From: Gossypium raimondii
Lineage: Eukaryota > Streptophyta > Magnoliopsida > Malvales > Malvaceae
NCBI RefSeq assembly: GCF_025698545.1
Contig: NC_068569.1
Location: 10,974,001 to 11,038,000, forward strand
DNA length: 64,000 bases
Direction: 5' to 3'
Part shown: positions 1 through 11,975 of the stretch, in pieces
How positions within the stretch are numbered: the stretch's first letter is position 1
Layout: each line of letters opens with the position of its first letter
The notes under the pieces: model-generated
Databases searched by the model: none
What the model was told of the DNA's origin: nothing
What the model saw: the letters and a program-made list of their open reading frames with translations, nothing else
Position numbers and translations under genes: made by a program

Positions 1-545
1 TAATTAAGTCGTCTGACTTCTTTTAAGTTAATTAGTTGTAGGAGTCACATTAAATATACTAGAGTTTGACATTTATTTAACATTAGAAGACCCCTGAACA
101 ACCTTCGTATGACTGCTCGAGTGAATTATTATCTTTCAACCACACTAGAAGAGTTGTTGATATGTGAGAAATTATCTCTTAACCATTCCATATTTATCTA
201 ATTACCACTAAACTTGTCTGACATCTTGCCTAATAGCTGGTGGCAAATTGGCTTTCAATCTCCAATGTGCACTACCCTCGTAACGATTACCTCATCAATT
301 GGTAGATCGAGTTGTAATGCCACATCTTTGAGTGTAATCATACACTCACCGCACAGAAGATGAAATGTGTATATTTTGAGTCTCCATCTCTCCAGCAAAA
401 CACTAATAACTGTGGGCTCCAATTTAGTCCCGTGAAGCATACAAGACACATATAAGAATCTCGCCTCTTTCAAGTACTGTTCAATAACATGTGGTGCTCT
501 CGTACTTAAATTGTGTATATATGTTTCAACAATTCGATCTTTGTC
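1..545 (-). pseudogene. Plant mobile domain (PMD / MAIN-like) pseudogene fragment, cut by window edge
   Basis: Read on the minus strand, 540 down to 255 is an open stretch with the hallmark PMD patterns: STRAPHVIEQYLKEARFLYV, then ERWR, then TFHLLCGECMITLKDVALQL and DLP. The similarity continues past the first stop: after the Gly-Asp at about 262 a TGA stands where the family has Trp (the GDW motif), followed by KPICHQLLGKMSDKF. A second stretch from about 115 down to 1 reads in another frame as RAVIRRLFRGLLM, then LVYLM, a TGA again at a usual Trp, then LLQLINLKEVRRL. So the copy carries at least two Trp-to-stop changes and a frame change. PMD proteins are partly domesticated (MAIN, MAIL1) and partly carried by transposons. 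This one is clearly dead; the rest lies left of the window. Confidence 0.75.
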
Positions 546-2090
546 TTGATTATATAAATATAAAAAAATATGATAATATTAACAATTTAATAATGATATT
601 AGTTAAAAATAAAAAAATATGATGATTATTTTCTTACCATTTGTAATTAGATGTTGGATATGTATTTGTGATCCAAACGAATTAGAGACGTTGACATTTT
701 TAAAATCGGTAACCTTTATCAAATTAAATAAGATTAATTAATTTAGACAATGAAATAAAAATATAATATTATTAAATTACCACTAAATTAATAATTTATT
801 TAATATAAAAATATTGTTAAACCTATTAAAATAAACAAAATAAAATAATAAATTACCTTATTTTACTTAAAATCTTTGAAACGATAAAAATCAAACAAAA
901 TCAAGAAATTACTAAATGTTAGGATAGAAAATTAAGAGAAGAAGAAATTGAGAGAAAAGTGGAGGAGTTTATATGAAGTTAGGGTTTAGGAGCTGTTGGA
1001 ATGTTTTTGATTTCTTTTCACGGTTCAGATTTTCTAATCATTGGGATCTAACTATTCATATTTATTTTTTTTAATTTAATTTTAAAAAGAAGAAGCAAGA
1101 ACACTTTTGCCTATGTGGCAACCACCCCACGCAAAGTCGACTTATTCCTTAAATTTAAAAAGTAAAACGCATAATGATAAATTTGGTCACTAATATTTAC
1201 ATTTTTGTTAAAATGGCTCTGATTGTATTTTTGAGCCTTTTTTGGTCATCAACCTTTGTTCTTTTTTTAATCTGTTTTTTTATCAGATTTAATAAAAGTA
1301 CCATTAAAAAAGTAAACAGGGATGATATAGAATTTCATATGTGGAATATTTTTAATGAGATGTAATTTATTACTTATCTAGCCTAATAAGATAAATACAT
1401 ATGAAAAATAATAAAATAAATAAATAATACATTAAATTAAAAAATTCTTAATTTAAAGAAAATAAACATAACTATCTAAAAATTTAACTCAAGAGAAAAA
1501 GTATCAATAAACAAACATATGAAATAGTGAAACCTTTTGAAATAAAAGAAAGATTGAAACCTTAAATTTATTTATTTAATTTGTTAAAATAAATAAATTG
1601 AACAAAAGAATAAAAGTTGATTGCCAAAAAGCTCAAAAAGATAATTAGGGTCATTTTAATAAAACATGCAAACCTTAGCAACCAAATTTATGACTAAGCC
1701 AAAGTAAAATAACCTATTCTCCTAATTTTTATCTGAAATCAGCATATTTGACTAATTTCCCCGATTGGTAAAGGTTATCAAGTTTTGGTGAGAATGCATG
1801 CATCAAACCATAACTCATCAGCTCCAATGGATATGGATTACACATCATCTTACATTGTCTCCCCTCGTAAAACAAAACCGAACCGGCTTAAATTGTCTGC
1901 AACACAGCTTATATAACCAAAACCTCTATTTAATCGAAACCGTCAAAATCCCAACGCTACCACCCATCCAAACGCTCAGAATCTGATTCATACAATCACA
2001 ATCGCAGACAATCAGAACCTTTTGGATAACTAAAAAAACATAAAAATTAAAAAATACCTAATCCATAACCGACACTTGTCTGTTCCCCCT
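546..2090. other. Intergenic, AT-rich; carrier gene promoter at right end
   Basis: Nothing coding is supported here. The open frames at 1174-1365 and 1798-1986 have no family resemblance. A TATA-like stretch lies at 1909-1916 and a CT-rich leader follows from about 2090, which fits the promoter and 5' leader of the carrier gene. A splice-donor-like ACAG|GTAAAA at about 2213 hints at a leader intron before the start codon at 2635, but I cannot fix its acceptor. Confidence 0.4.
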
Positions 2091-2634
2091 TCTTTAACTG
2101 TTCGTCTTATTCTCTTTCCTCCTCATTTTTCTACCTCTAATCTCCGGTCACCCTCGTCTCTTTATCTTCTTCTCTGAATCTCTCCCGCAATATCGAGAAT
2201 CTCTCTTTTACAGGTAAAAAGTTCCGTCGCCGGGGATTACAATGTTTGAGTCTCCGGTAAGCGAAATAATTATGCTTTGATCGATCGCTATTTTCTTTTT
2301 TCTTTTGTGTACCCAAAGAAATGGTAGATCCGTTTGCTGTGATTCACTTTCGATCCAAAATCTGGTTGCGCAAAAGGAAAAAAAATCCCTCCATTATTGC
2401 TTTTACTTTGCTTTTAATCTCACCCGGACGGTGACTATTGACTCTGACGGTGGTGTTGGCTTCTTTTTAGGGGGGTGAATGTGTACAAGTTTGTTGTCAA
2501 ATTGTTGGGTTTTTTTTTTTTGAACTTTTTGTTGGGTGATATATAAAAGTAGATATTAGCTTTGATTTTTATTTTTATTTTTTGGTTTTTGGGAGTTTTG
2601 GTGGTTTGGGGTTCGATCTTCAAAACTGGGAAAG

Positions 2635-3690
2635 ATGAATATAAGGGCGGCCGAGGAAGAATCGGCGCAAGAGATTCATATCCCGGCCGATATAGATTGG
2701 GAAATGCTTGATAAATCCAAGTTTTTCTTCTTAGGCGCAGCTCTATTTTCTGGTGTTTCAGCTACCCTTTACCCCGTAGTTTTGGTTAAAACAAGGCAAC
2801 AAGTTGCTCAAGCTCAAATTTCGGGTATCCGTACAGCCTTTTCCATTGTTAAACACGAAGGTTTCAGGGCTTTGTACCGCGGATTCGGTACTTCTTTAAT
2901 GGGAACAATCCCGGCTCGAGCTCTTTACATGGCAGCTCTCGAGGTTACCAAAAGCAATGTGGGGAGTGCCACAGTTAACTTTGGGATTCCCGAACCAACG
3001 GCGTCCGCAATTGCTAATGCGGTAGCTGGATTAAGTGCTGCAATGGCTGCACAGCTTGTTTGGACGCCGGTCGATGTGGTTAGCCAGAGGTTAATGGTTC
3101 AAGGAACCCACCCGAGTTGTAGTTCACCTTGTAGATATGTAAATGGGATCGATGCGTTTAGGAAAATAGTTAAAACGGATGGCCCAAAGGGGCTGTATAG
3201 AGGCTTTGGGATATCGATTTTAACCTATGCTCCATCGAATGCAGTGTGGTGGGCATCTTATTCGGTTGCTCAGAGGCTCGTTTGGGGAGGCATTGCATGC
3301 TACTTTCGGAAGAAAGACGATGAGAGCAATGACAATGGGAATAGTAGCAGTAGTAGTAACAATAATAATACGATTAGGCCAGATTCGAAGACGGTAATGG
3401 CGGTTCAGGGAGTGAGTGCAGCCATGGCTGGAGGGGTATCAGCTTTGATTACAATGCCACTGGATACGATTAAGACCAGGCTGCAAGTTTTGGATGGGGA
3501 AGAGAATGGGAGGCGTGGACCAACGATTGGGCAAACTGTTCGGAATTTGATCAAAGAAGGTGGGTGGTTGGCTTGTTACAGAGGGTTGGGGCCGAGGTGG
3601 GCGTCCATGTCCATGTCTGCAACAACAATGATCACTACTTATGAGTTCCTCAAACGGCTCTCAGCTAAGAACCAAGAGAGCTTGGTGTAA
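2635..3690 (+). CDS. Mitochondrial substrate carrier, SLC25A44-like (intronless)
   Basis: A 351-residue single-exon protein of the mitochondrial carrier family, three repeats of about 100 residues with two membrane helices each. The carrier signature PX[DE]XX[KR] is seen at P145-V-D-V-V-S (TPVDVVSQR) and P275-L-D-T-I-K (MPLDTIKTR). In repeat 1 the matching site P47-VVLVK lacks the acidic residue, as I recall for the closest Arabidopsis relatives (At1g72820 type), so this is a subfamily trait rather than damage. The N-terminus (AQEIHIPADIDWEMLDKSKF) and the C-terminus (YRGLGPRWASMSMSATTMIT) match that subfamily closely. A low-complexity Ser/Asn linker sits near residues 227-244, between repeats 2 and 3. 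Animal SLC25A44 carries branched-chain amino acids; the plant substrate is not shown by sequence. The start is the first ATG and gives the conserved N-terminus. Confidence 0.95.
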   Translation: MNIRAAEEESAQEIHIPADIDWEMLDKSKFFFLGAALFSGVSATLYPVVLVKTRQQVAQAQISGIRTAFSIVKHEGFRALYRGFGTSLMGTIPARALYMAALEVTKSNVGSATVNFGIPEPTASAIANAVAGLSAAMAAQLVWTPVDVVSQRLMVQGTHPSCSSPCRYVNGIDAFRKIVKTDGPKGLYRGFGISILTYAPSNAVWWASYSVAQRLVWGGIACYFRKKDDESNDNGNSSSSSNNNNTIRPDSKTVMAVQGVSAAMAGGVSALITMPLDTIKTRLQVLDGEENGRRGPTIGQTVRNLIKEGGWLACYRGLGPRWASMSMSATTMITTYEFLKRLSAKNQESLV

Positions 3691-3699
3691 TTACATCAA

Positions 3700-5229
3700 G
3701 ATGAAAAGAAAATTAGTGAAAACAGAGGTTTCTTTTTTTCCCTTTATTTTGGGTTCTTTGATGTTTGTCTAAATCATGCTTCTAATGCTGTTTCTTTTTT
3801 TAAGTTAGCCTGCTGATGAATGTAAATATGGTGCAGGTTTTTATGTGAATATGAATATAAATCTCTTTGTTTCTTCCCACTATATTTAATCATGGATTAA
3901 CATCTAATTAATGAATGCGTTTTCATTTATCGAATTTGTGGGTCATCTTTATGTGCTTCACTTTTTTTTCATTTGTAATCAATTTCTGATAAATCTCTCA
4001 AGATTCATTTGATAGAAAAATGGGGAAGTAGATGTAGAATATAGGGTTTTGATGGAATATGGTACTGAAATTTTGCAGAAGCATGAATTTGTTTTATTTG
4101 TTGTAGTCTTTTTGTTTATAATTATTAAGCAGCAGAAAAGAGCAACTTTCTCGTGGTGGGTCTACCTCAATACCTAACTCAGATTTTGGATGGATATGGA
4201 AATCAGGAATTTTGGACTTTGGAGTATTTGTTTAAATATTTTTAATGAATAGATAAAAATCATAAATATTTTTTATGGATCTGAATCATCATGTTCATAA
4301 TAGCTAATCCAGAAAAAAGAATTAATTAGTAGTAGGCCCGCTATATCCCTTTCTGTTTCAATCCTATTTGAGTTTCAACTTAACTGCCGGTAATCAATAA
4401 TTATTAATTTAATCCTTTAAAGTAATTCTTATCCACTACCTGATTGACTTTACTGGAAAAGGAGACCTTCCTTTTAAAGCTTGACTTGGTTGTTGAATTA
4501 ACATTTAACCCCACCATGGCCATGTATTTGTTGAGTACTTGACCAAAATTCTGGCCAAATCCTTTACTGTAGCTAGGATTAGCTCTGTCCTTTGAAATCC
4601 CTGAAAACATCATCCGCCGTGGCTTCTCCTCCTCCTTCCATTTGCATTTCCTTCCTTTCGACATTAGTCAAAATGGGAGCACCGTTTTCTTTGACATGCA
4701 GGTTTATATTTTATTAGTTTGTTTGGTTTTGCTGTTGCTGGCCGTAGAGGAGGAGGATGATAGACGAGGGATTTTTCGATAGGCTTGCTTTGAGTCAGAA
4801 AGCGGATTTGGATCTGGGTTTGTTGATCGGGTTAACTATATTTGAGAGAAGGGTTTGCTGTGTTCTTGGAACCCATACTACTTTAATGGCTGAATTGAAG
4901 TTGAAGGTGTTCAAATACCAGCATTAATCCAAACAATCATCGCTTCTAAATCAGCCTTTTTCTCTTAGGCTTTTTGCCGCATCATAATTGGTAAATAAAC
5001 TGATAATCCCTGTTTACGTATTGTGTTCAAGCTGTTATTAACTAGAAATTTTAGTCCATTAATTTAACTTCTGCAAATTTAAGCTATATATATATATATA
5101 AGGTATATTGAGAGTTGACATATTGAATTCAAGCTCAAATGTACGGCAAGGCATGCAGTTAATAATTTTGACCAATATTGTTGGTGGTTTTGTAACAATC
5201 TGTGATGACAGTCCAAATATAATTAAACA
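3700..5229. other. Intergenic: 3' ends of the carrier gene and (converging) NF-YA gene
   Basis: The carrier 3' UTR runs into this stretch, with AATAAA-like signals near 3850-3870. A minus-strand open frame of 86 codons starting with ATG at 4664 encodes a Lys-rich sequence that matches no family I know; it is not called as a gene. A short (TA)n run lies at about 5085-5100. The right end probably belongs to the NF-YA 3' UTR. Confidence 0.4.
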
Positions 5230-5250
5230 GAGCCAAGGATGACTTCCCAG
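5230..5250 (-). promoter_or_regulatory. miR169-type target site in NF-YA 3' UTR
   Basis: The plus strand reads gagccaaggatgacttccca plus g, which agrees with the known plant miR169 sequence (CAGCCAAGGAUGACUUGCCG plus G) except at positions 1, 17 and 20. The NF-YA mRNA, made from the minus strand, is therefore complementary to miR169 with three mismatches, two of them near the miRNA 3' end and none at the cleavage positions 10-11. The site lies 62 bases after the stop codon at 5312. Known plant NF-YA genes are cut by miR169 at just such a 3' UTR site, so post-transcriptional repression is expected. Confidence 0.85.
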
Positions 5251-5311
5251 AGGAACAGAGCAGCCGTATTTTCATCGCTGCATCATCGAATACAGACTGC
5301 GTGGACAAGAA

Positions 5312-7645
5312 TCAGTTCGCTCGACTATTGGAAGAGAGCAGGATATGACCAGCATGACCCGGCATGGCTTCACCAGTATGACAGGAAGGATAGCCATAGA
5401 ACCTGAAATCTGGCTGCTGAAATATTTCATCACTGTTGGAGGCACTTGTGACATCAGAGCAAGAGTTAGCTGAACCAGAATCTTTGAAATTTTCTGGCTG
5501 ATGAACATCTGTTACAGAGATGTTTGCAGACAAATGCAGCTGAGGAGACCTGGACATGTCCGGTCCGTGGCTTGTCGGAGTGCTTTTGGATTGGAGTTTC
5601 TTTGTGTTGAGAAATTGCCCACCACTTCCTCTAGCTCGTTTTATCGCATGAAGATGTCGAGACTCATGCATATACGGCTGCAAAACATATTTATAAAATA
5701 ACTTCTTAGAGAATAGAATACCATCGTAAGGCCACGTTACAGTTCTCGTGCACATACCTTTCGAACTTTTATGAGTTTGTTCTGTGCCTCGAGCTTTGCA
5801 CGATATTGTCTTCGCCGGAGAATAGCATGATACTGCTTTGCATTAACATAAATCGGTTCACCTTCTTTAAGATCCAGTGGCAGCGGAACTCGAGCAGGAA
5901 GCATAGCCATCATATGAGCATGATGAATCTGCTGGCAATGCAACGGCAAATATCTCACAAATGAATAACAAAGAAAAAACATTTTCGTATGGTCATGCAT
6001 ACCAAAGAGCGAGACTTAAATAGAGTTCTGGGTCATACGATTTAGCAAACACAAAAATCAGAATCTATGCCTAAAGCACTTCAATGCAGAATCAACAAGT
6101 CAGAAAACAGAGAATAAAATTTAAACAATAAGATCTAGTAACCTCGACTATTTTTTTTTTCTTTTTCGGTTACTTAAAAGACAGTTGACAAGAAGAAATA
6201 TCACTTAATGCACTACTTTTGCCACTTCCATACTTTATATAGTAAAACCACTTCCTACAATAAGATCATGAAAGAAGGCTTTTCTCATAAAGAATCAATT
6301 TGATAAGAAAAGGGAAGAATAATGAGAGTAAAGTAAGATGCAAAGTGAAATAGAATGACAGAAATTAATATGCAGCAGAATAGTCAGCTGATGTGCTTGA
6401 TGAACATTAAAGAATTAGAACTGTAATTCGTAATCCAGGCCGGCTAATGGAATCTTTATGACCCCAGGAAGGTGCTAGTGGATTAAAATAATGGTCTGTA
6501 GCATCTATATAGTTTATCAAAATCAACATCCTCTGACCTTTGCTTTCATATTAACTTTCCATAGCATCAAGGTTACATTTACAGTAATTAAGGACTAGAT
6601 ACTTTAAAATGGTTTTAAAAGTCTAGGTTCCTTCAACTCCCTTTTCTTTATGAGATTCCTCGAAGAGGAGATTACATTTAGGTCATAGTAACAAAAGGTA
6701 ATGAAACAGGGTTTTAAAAGCAACCATCCTCGTTTCTATGAACCGATAATATGCATACTGGAGTGCTTACAGTTGAACAAACTTCAATGTGGTGCAACAG
6801 AACCGGATACAACATGACAGAACTCTTACCATAGCTTGTGATCCATAAGCAGTAGCCGCTACACTGCCAAGGTATGGGTTGGCATAATGGTGTGGAATGT
6901 GAACCTGCAGTAGAAAAACTGACATATGAATGTGATATATAAAACACGATGCACCTAAATAGCAGGCAAACCACATAAATAATAACTTACGATTGGTTTT
7001 CTATAACCTTGTGAAGGAGGAAAGACATGGTCCTGAGTTCCCGTTACATAGGCTAATTTAGCATGATTTCCTACAAGCTTCCCATGAGTTCCGTTACCTC
7101 CTGAGTAGGGGCAAGAACAGCTAATTAGATATACCCTTGTCCAGGTGACAAGAGAAGAAAAAAATCACATCAATTTAACCACAAAAGAAAGGTAATATTA
7201 TGTTAAGGGAAGCACTATCACAGCTATGGCAACGTATTAACATCTACAGCCTGGTAGAAATCTGAAGTCCCCTTATTGTTATTTATGCAACATCAAACTT
7301 AGAGATCAGCAAAAGAAGGAATACTCGACAAATATGAAGACCTGATGATGCCGAAGTTAAAGTTTGCCCATAGAGATTGCGGTCTTTGGCACTTGCCACT
7401 TCAGGGTAAGATTGACCAGTTGATTGAGTTGATGATGAGTCCTGGTCCTGAAATTGGAAACTTAGTTGCTCGTTGTTATGAAAGTGTTGAGGCAGAACAC
7501 CCATCTTCAGGGTTAAGCTTTCAGATATGGAAGATTGCTGGACCTGAGATTCAGTTGAGTTGCCCAAAGATGAGCAGCCGACAACATACGTGCACATCGA
7601 ATAAGCATTCACGACAGAATCCTTTTTATGCAAGTTTGCATTGCG
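5312..7645 (-). CDS. NF-YA: Nuclear transcription factor Y subunit A (NF-YA3/8-type), 5' end unresolved
   Basis: Sequence-specific subunit of the CCAAT-binding NF-Y complex. Coding exons on the minus strand: about 7645/7597-7342, 7100-6991, 6904-6830, 5931-5758 and 5677-5312; all junctions keep frame. The third-from-last to last exons hold the conserved core: [15 protein letters not shown]...[12 protein letters not shown] (A1, binds NF-YB/YC) joined across an intron to [20 protein letters not shown] (A2, binds CCAAT). The upstream [16 protein letters not shown] motif is typical of the NF-YA3/8 clade. In A2 the invariant GGRF reads GGQF (codon CAA). No in-frame ATG lies between the in-frame stop at 7646-7648 and codon KKDSV, so either a start codon is spliced on from an upstream exon, or translation begins at the internal ATG 7597 (326 residues). 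The acceptor before the fourth exon is a CAGCAG tandem. Confidence 0.9.
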
Positions 7646-8870
7646 CTAAACTACTGTCAATTTTTCGACTTAATAAAACAAGTATGGAGGATCTTTAAAT
7701 GTTAAAAGGAAGCCTTCATGACTATGTTTTAGCAAGCTCATGCATCAATGACCTAGCAACGAGCCACACACTCTCAGTTCTAGATATTTAAATCAGAAAA
7801 GATAAAAACAAATAACCGCAAATGCTTCTTGGACCAGGCATCAGAAAATTTGTTAAACTGATTTTTAGACTCCTACTTATAAGAAGGAACAAATATAGAA
7901 ACAACTTGATGGTACACTGGTGAAGTTGAATATGAGTCTCTTCATACAGGTTCACTGAGCAATCTAAAAAATATACAAGAGAAACTTATTTTCAATGATT
8001 GAACTATCATATAAATAGATAGCAGAACTGTCATGAAATCCATATACACACTATTGCAGTTCATCATCTGAATTCTGAAGTTACATTTTACTCTTGCCAT
8101 TGAATTCATATATTAATTAGCCTACAAATGGTCAATGAAACTCCATATTGAGGTGGTAACATGCCTCATTCTGAACAGAAACTATATAGGAAAAATTATA
8201 ATAAAACCGATTGAAGAAGCCATTCCTTTTCTCTTATCAAAATGCAGCAACTTTCAAACCATAAGCATTTCCTCTATGTTATGACCTAATAACATAAACA
8301 TCAAATATATCAACCATTTATCCCCAAGACAGAGATATAAAAGAAGGATGACCCAATAAGGGGAAAAAGAGAGCACTTGAATGGATTCTTACTCGAAGCA
8401 AATTCTATATAAGCTTGAAGTCAGAGGTTTTAAAATGCATGCAAAACCCGAAACCAAAAAAATTCAAAGAAAGAGATGAATGTTGAATCAAAAACAGAAA
8501 ACAAATCCATTAATCAGCTAAGCATGAAAATTCCAACCCATCGTCACAGCCTCCAAATCCAAGCACATACAGAGCCTAGAACATTATAGACGCAACAAAA
8601 CCTTCCTTATCAGACTAAAACCAATCAATTTCATAGTAAACAGAAGGACAAAAAAAAACATAGTTAGATAAAACAGAAGAGAAAAAGAAGCCCAGAAAAA
8701 TAAAGGAAGGGGGGAGGAAAAAAGAAACACCTCTGGAATTTGATGAAACAAATGGGGATTGTTCTTCTAACATTTGAGGTTGGATTTGTGCATGTATAGC
8801 AAAATATAAAAACCTCTCTCTCTCTCTCTCTTTCTGGGTTTCTCAGAAGAACCCCGACCCTTTTCATTGA
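7646..8870 (-). other. NF-YA 5' leader and first intron(s)
   Basis: No coding exon could be fixed here. The minus-strand text near 8870-8730 has a GA-rich tract (CT repeats on the plus strand at about 8815-8832), a TATA-like run near 8800-8810 and a possible donor AG|GTGTTT near 8732, so it probably holds the transcription start and a non-coding first exon. A second possible donor, CGA|GTAAGA, lies near 8393. If the leader joins directly at 7645, the first AUG met (CGCAATGCAAAC) is out of frame and would open an upstream ORF of 10 codons. Confidence 0.4.
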
Positions 8871-11800
8871 GACCCTTTTTAAGGAAATTAATTTGTGTTT
8901 GGATAATATTGATTACTAATACATATCCTCTTTTTGATAATTTTTTTTGTCTTTTCAGCTCAGCCTCAGTGGCTCACCACCATGACCTCTTCAGTCTTCA
9001 CAACCATCCTCATCATAACTGTCGTGGTTCTGCTTCAAAAAGAAAAGAAAAAACTCAGTATTTTTGTTTTTCCATATTATTATTTTGGTTGAAATATACA
9101 GTAAATGTATGTAGGAACGAATTTAGAGTTTACAGCCTTTTAAAAAATTTAAGTTGATTCTGACACATTAATTATATTCATAAAAAATTTAAAAAAATTT
9201 AAAAATAAAAAAGACTAAATCTTACAAAATTGTAGCATATTTGTTAATATAGTATCGTGTTGAGTTTTTTGTTTTTCCTTTTTTCTTTTGTCGTGTTGTG
9301 TTCATGTTTTTTGCAATCAATTCTTGTTTGAGAAACACTCCGCAGCCGACCCAAAAATTCATTCGCACTTACTTGCACGCGCTTGGGTAGCGCGTGTTCT
9401 CTTTCTGGGTTTTGATTAATTGGAGTTCTGTTTTTCCTTCTTATAGACAGCAAATTCAACCGAAAGAATTTTATTTTCAGTAGAAGTAAACAATAAAATC
9501 AAACAATTTTATTAAATAAATTATTATCCATCGATAAGATCTCTTAAACCAAAATTGAAGATCTTCGAAAAGGCATATAGAACTCATATAATGAGTGGGA
9601 CAATTTCTTTATAACACCATTAATATATATCTGTACTTGGAAAAAAAATTTCTCTCTAAATTAAACCTCAATCGCGTTTCATTTATTTTCAAAAATATTA
9701 CTTAATATAATATGCTTTGGATGCCCATCTAAAAAATTGAATATAGAGTTTAGGATTCAATTTGTCAGCAAAACAGAAGAAAGTAATAATAAATAGCATA
9801 TAGGATAAAAGTGAGGAGGTCATGCTGAGCTTGCCCACGCTCTCAATGTTGACATTCATTCTTAAATTAATCGAACTGCTGGCCTTATATTAATATACAT
9901 ACCAGGAGATGAAATTACCAATATTGATTCTTGGATTGGAAAATGAAGACAACATATAATCCAAACATTGTTAGTATATTTTTAAACAAATTTCACTGCC
10001 CATGTTTAATTTTATACACCCAAAAATATCAAATACAAGAAATGCGCTATAATATGGTGTCCTGTATCAAACTCCGACAGAAGAGAGACAGCGTTGAAGA
10101 AAATGATGATATATGCGACTCCGATTCTCTGAAGCATAAACTGAACCAAACTTTCCATTCAGATCACTGCAATTTCTACAATATCATGAACAAGGCAACC
10201 CTATGAGCAGCAGCTGCTGCTGCCTCCGCATTGGTTCACAGCTACATACAAACCCAGGCAGTTGATAGATACACCCATCAGAGCATTGACTACTGAATAT
10301 TGAGATATCATTTTTCAAATTTAATATTTCTTTCTGAAAGGGTTTTAAATTGGACTAATAATCGGATCTTAAAAAAAAATCGAAATATTGAATTGAAAAG
10401 ATTTTATACGGGAAAGGGGATAACTAAGGAATCGCATATAAAGGCCCAACATTTTAGTTTGAAACAAAATTTGAGCCCAAATGCTTTGAAACCCAAAACT
10501 CATCAATGTAATTTTTTTTAATTAAAAGGAAAGGACGTTTGGTTTCAAAAAGTAGGAATGGTTTTGGTTTTGTTTTCTTAAGAAAATGAAAAATATTAAA
10601 ATAATTAAAATATTTTCTAAAAGTGAAAATGATGAAAATAAATGGATTAGCCCTGGTTCAGATCATATAAATGTCAAAATATCTTTTAACAAATTTTCAA
10701 ATATTAAATATGGTACATTGATTCGAATCCGTATAAATATATAAAAGAATATTTTTACGTTTCTATTATAGGAAAAGAGTTACCAAGCATGTTTTCACTA
10801 TTGAAAACGCATTTTATTCCTGTTTATTAAATATATTTTTAATTTTTAAAAATAAATTAAAACGAGAAAAGAAAATGAAAATTAAAAAAAAATCAGAAAT
10901 CAAACAAAACTTTAATGTCAATAAAAGTATTAAAAAGCATAAATTTATGGTTACAACAGCGACTAAATTGACAAATAATCTGTCCCATTTATCTGAAAAT
11001 GTTTTTGAACCAGAAACAAAAACTTGATCCCGAAATTCAGGATGTACCCAATGAAAAGAAATAGTTGAGTGTTTTTTCATTGAATCCAACTCATGTGTTT
11101 TGCATTAATAAATAAACTCAACAGATGCTCATGAAATTTTGTACTTGCCATTTATGTGACCTATATTTAAGAGTGTAGTCATGGTTAAGTATGGGTGTTA
11201 GGGTTGCTTTGGATTCCCGTTTATCATTACCTCAATGCGTTTTTTATTGATTTCTATGCAATTGCTGCTAAAATTCTTTTTGGAAGACCAAATTCCGATA
11301 CAATGGAAGGAGATAGATAACGTCACACCTCAAAATTTCCACTGCTCCATAATTACAAATAGATAACTATAAACATAAGATATAAAATGTAGTAATAATA
11401 AATTGAACAATTATAATTAAATACATAATTAATTTTGAAATATTAAATAAAATAAATAATTGAAAATTTCTCATTCTTTAATTCATTTTTAATTATTTGT
11501 TAATAAAATTATTATTAGAAATAAATGTAATTGTAATAATTTTTAACCATTTATTAATTTTGTAAATATTAAGTAATCTAAAAAAATTATTATATACAAG
11601 ATTGAATCAAATGTCCTTAATGGCCAATTTGTCTTTTCATTATAATTCACATTGTCAACACGATTGTGTGATTGAATCCAAATACATCTATCACCACTAC
11701 AATAACTAATTTCATGCAACCATTGCTTGTGATCTCATTGCCCATCCAAAATAAGCCTTTGATTGAATTTGAATGGTATAATTACAGATTTAATAGTTAA

Positions 11801-11967
11801 TTTATAGCTTACCATAAATGGTTTATTTTTAACTTTTTATGGAAAAATTAAATTGAAATCATTTTTAATGCAAAATATTTAACTTTCCACCCTTTAAAAT
11901 TTTTATTTTTGTTTCAGTCTCCCCTCTGCAGTAGTGTTGTGGTTGAGAAAAGGGATTTGAAACGTTG
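8871..11967. other. Intergenic, AT-rich, no gene supported
   Basis: Open frames at 8867-9157, 9931-10206, 10300-10521 and 10814-11089 look random: no motif, low complexity, no splice context. The short (CAG/CTG)-rich tract at about 10206-10223 is a small simple repeat. The stretch 11390-11600 is almost pure A/T. I see nothing else. Confidence 0.4.
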
Positions 11968-11975
11968 TTGAAGAC

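Noticed and set aside
4404-4664. 86-codon minus-strand ORF with ATG and Lys-rich start as a small gene
   Set aside because: No family, no promoter or splice context; in DNA this AT-rich such frames arise by chance. Kept only as a remark.
7345-7698. Plus-strand ORF opposite the NF-YA first coding exon
   Set aside because: It is the antisense shadow of a clearly conserved exon.
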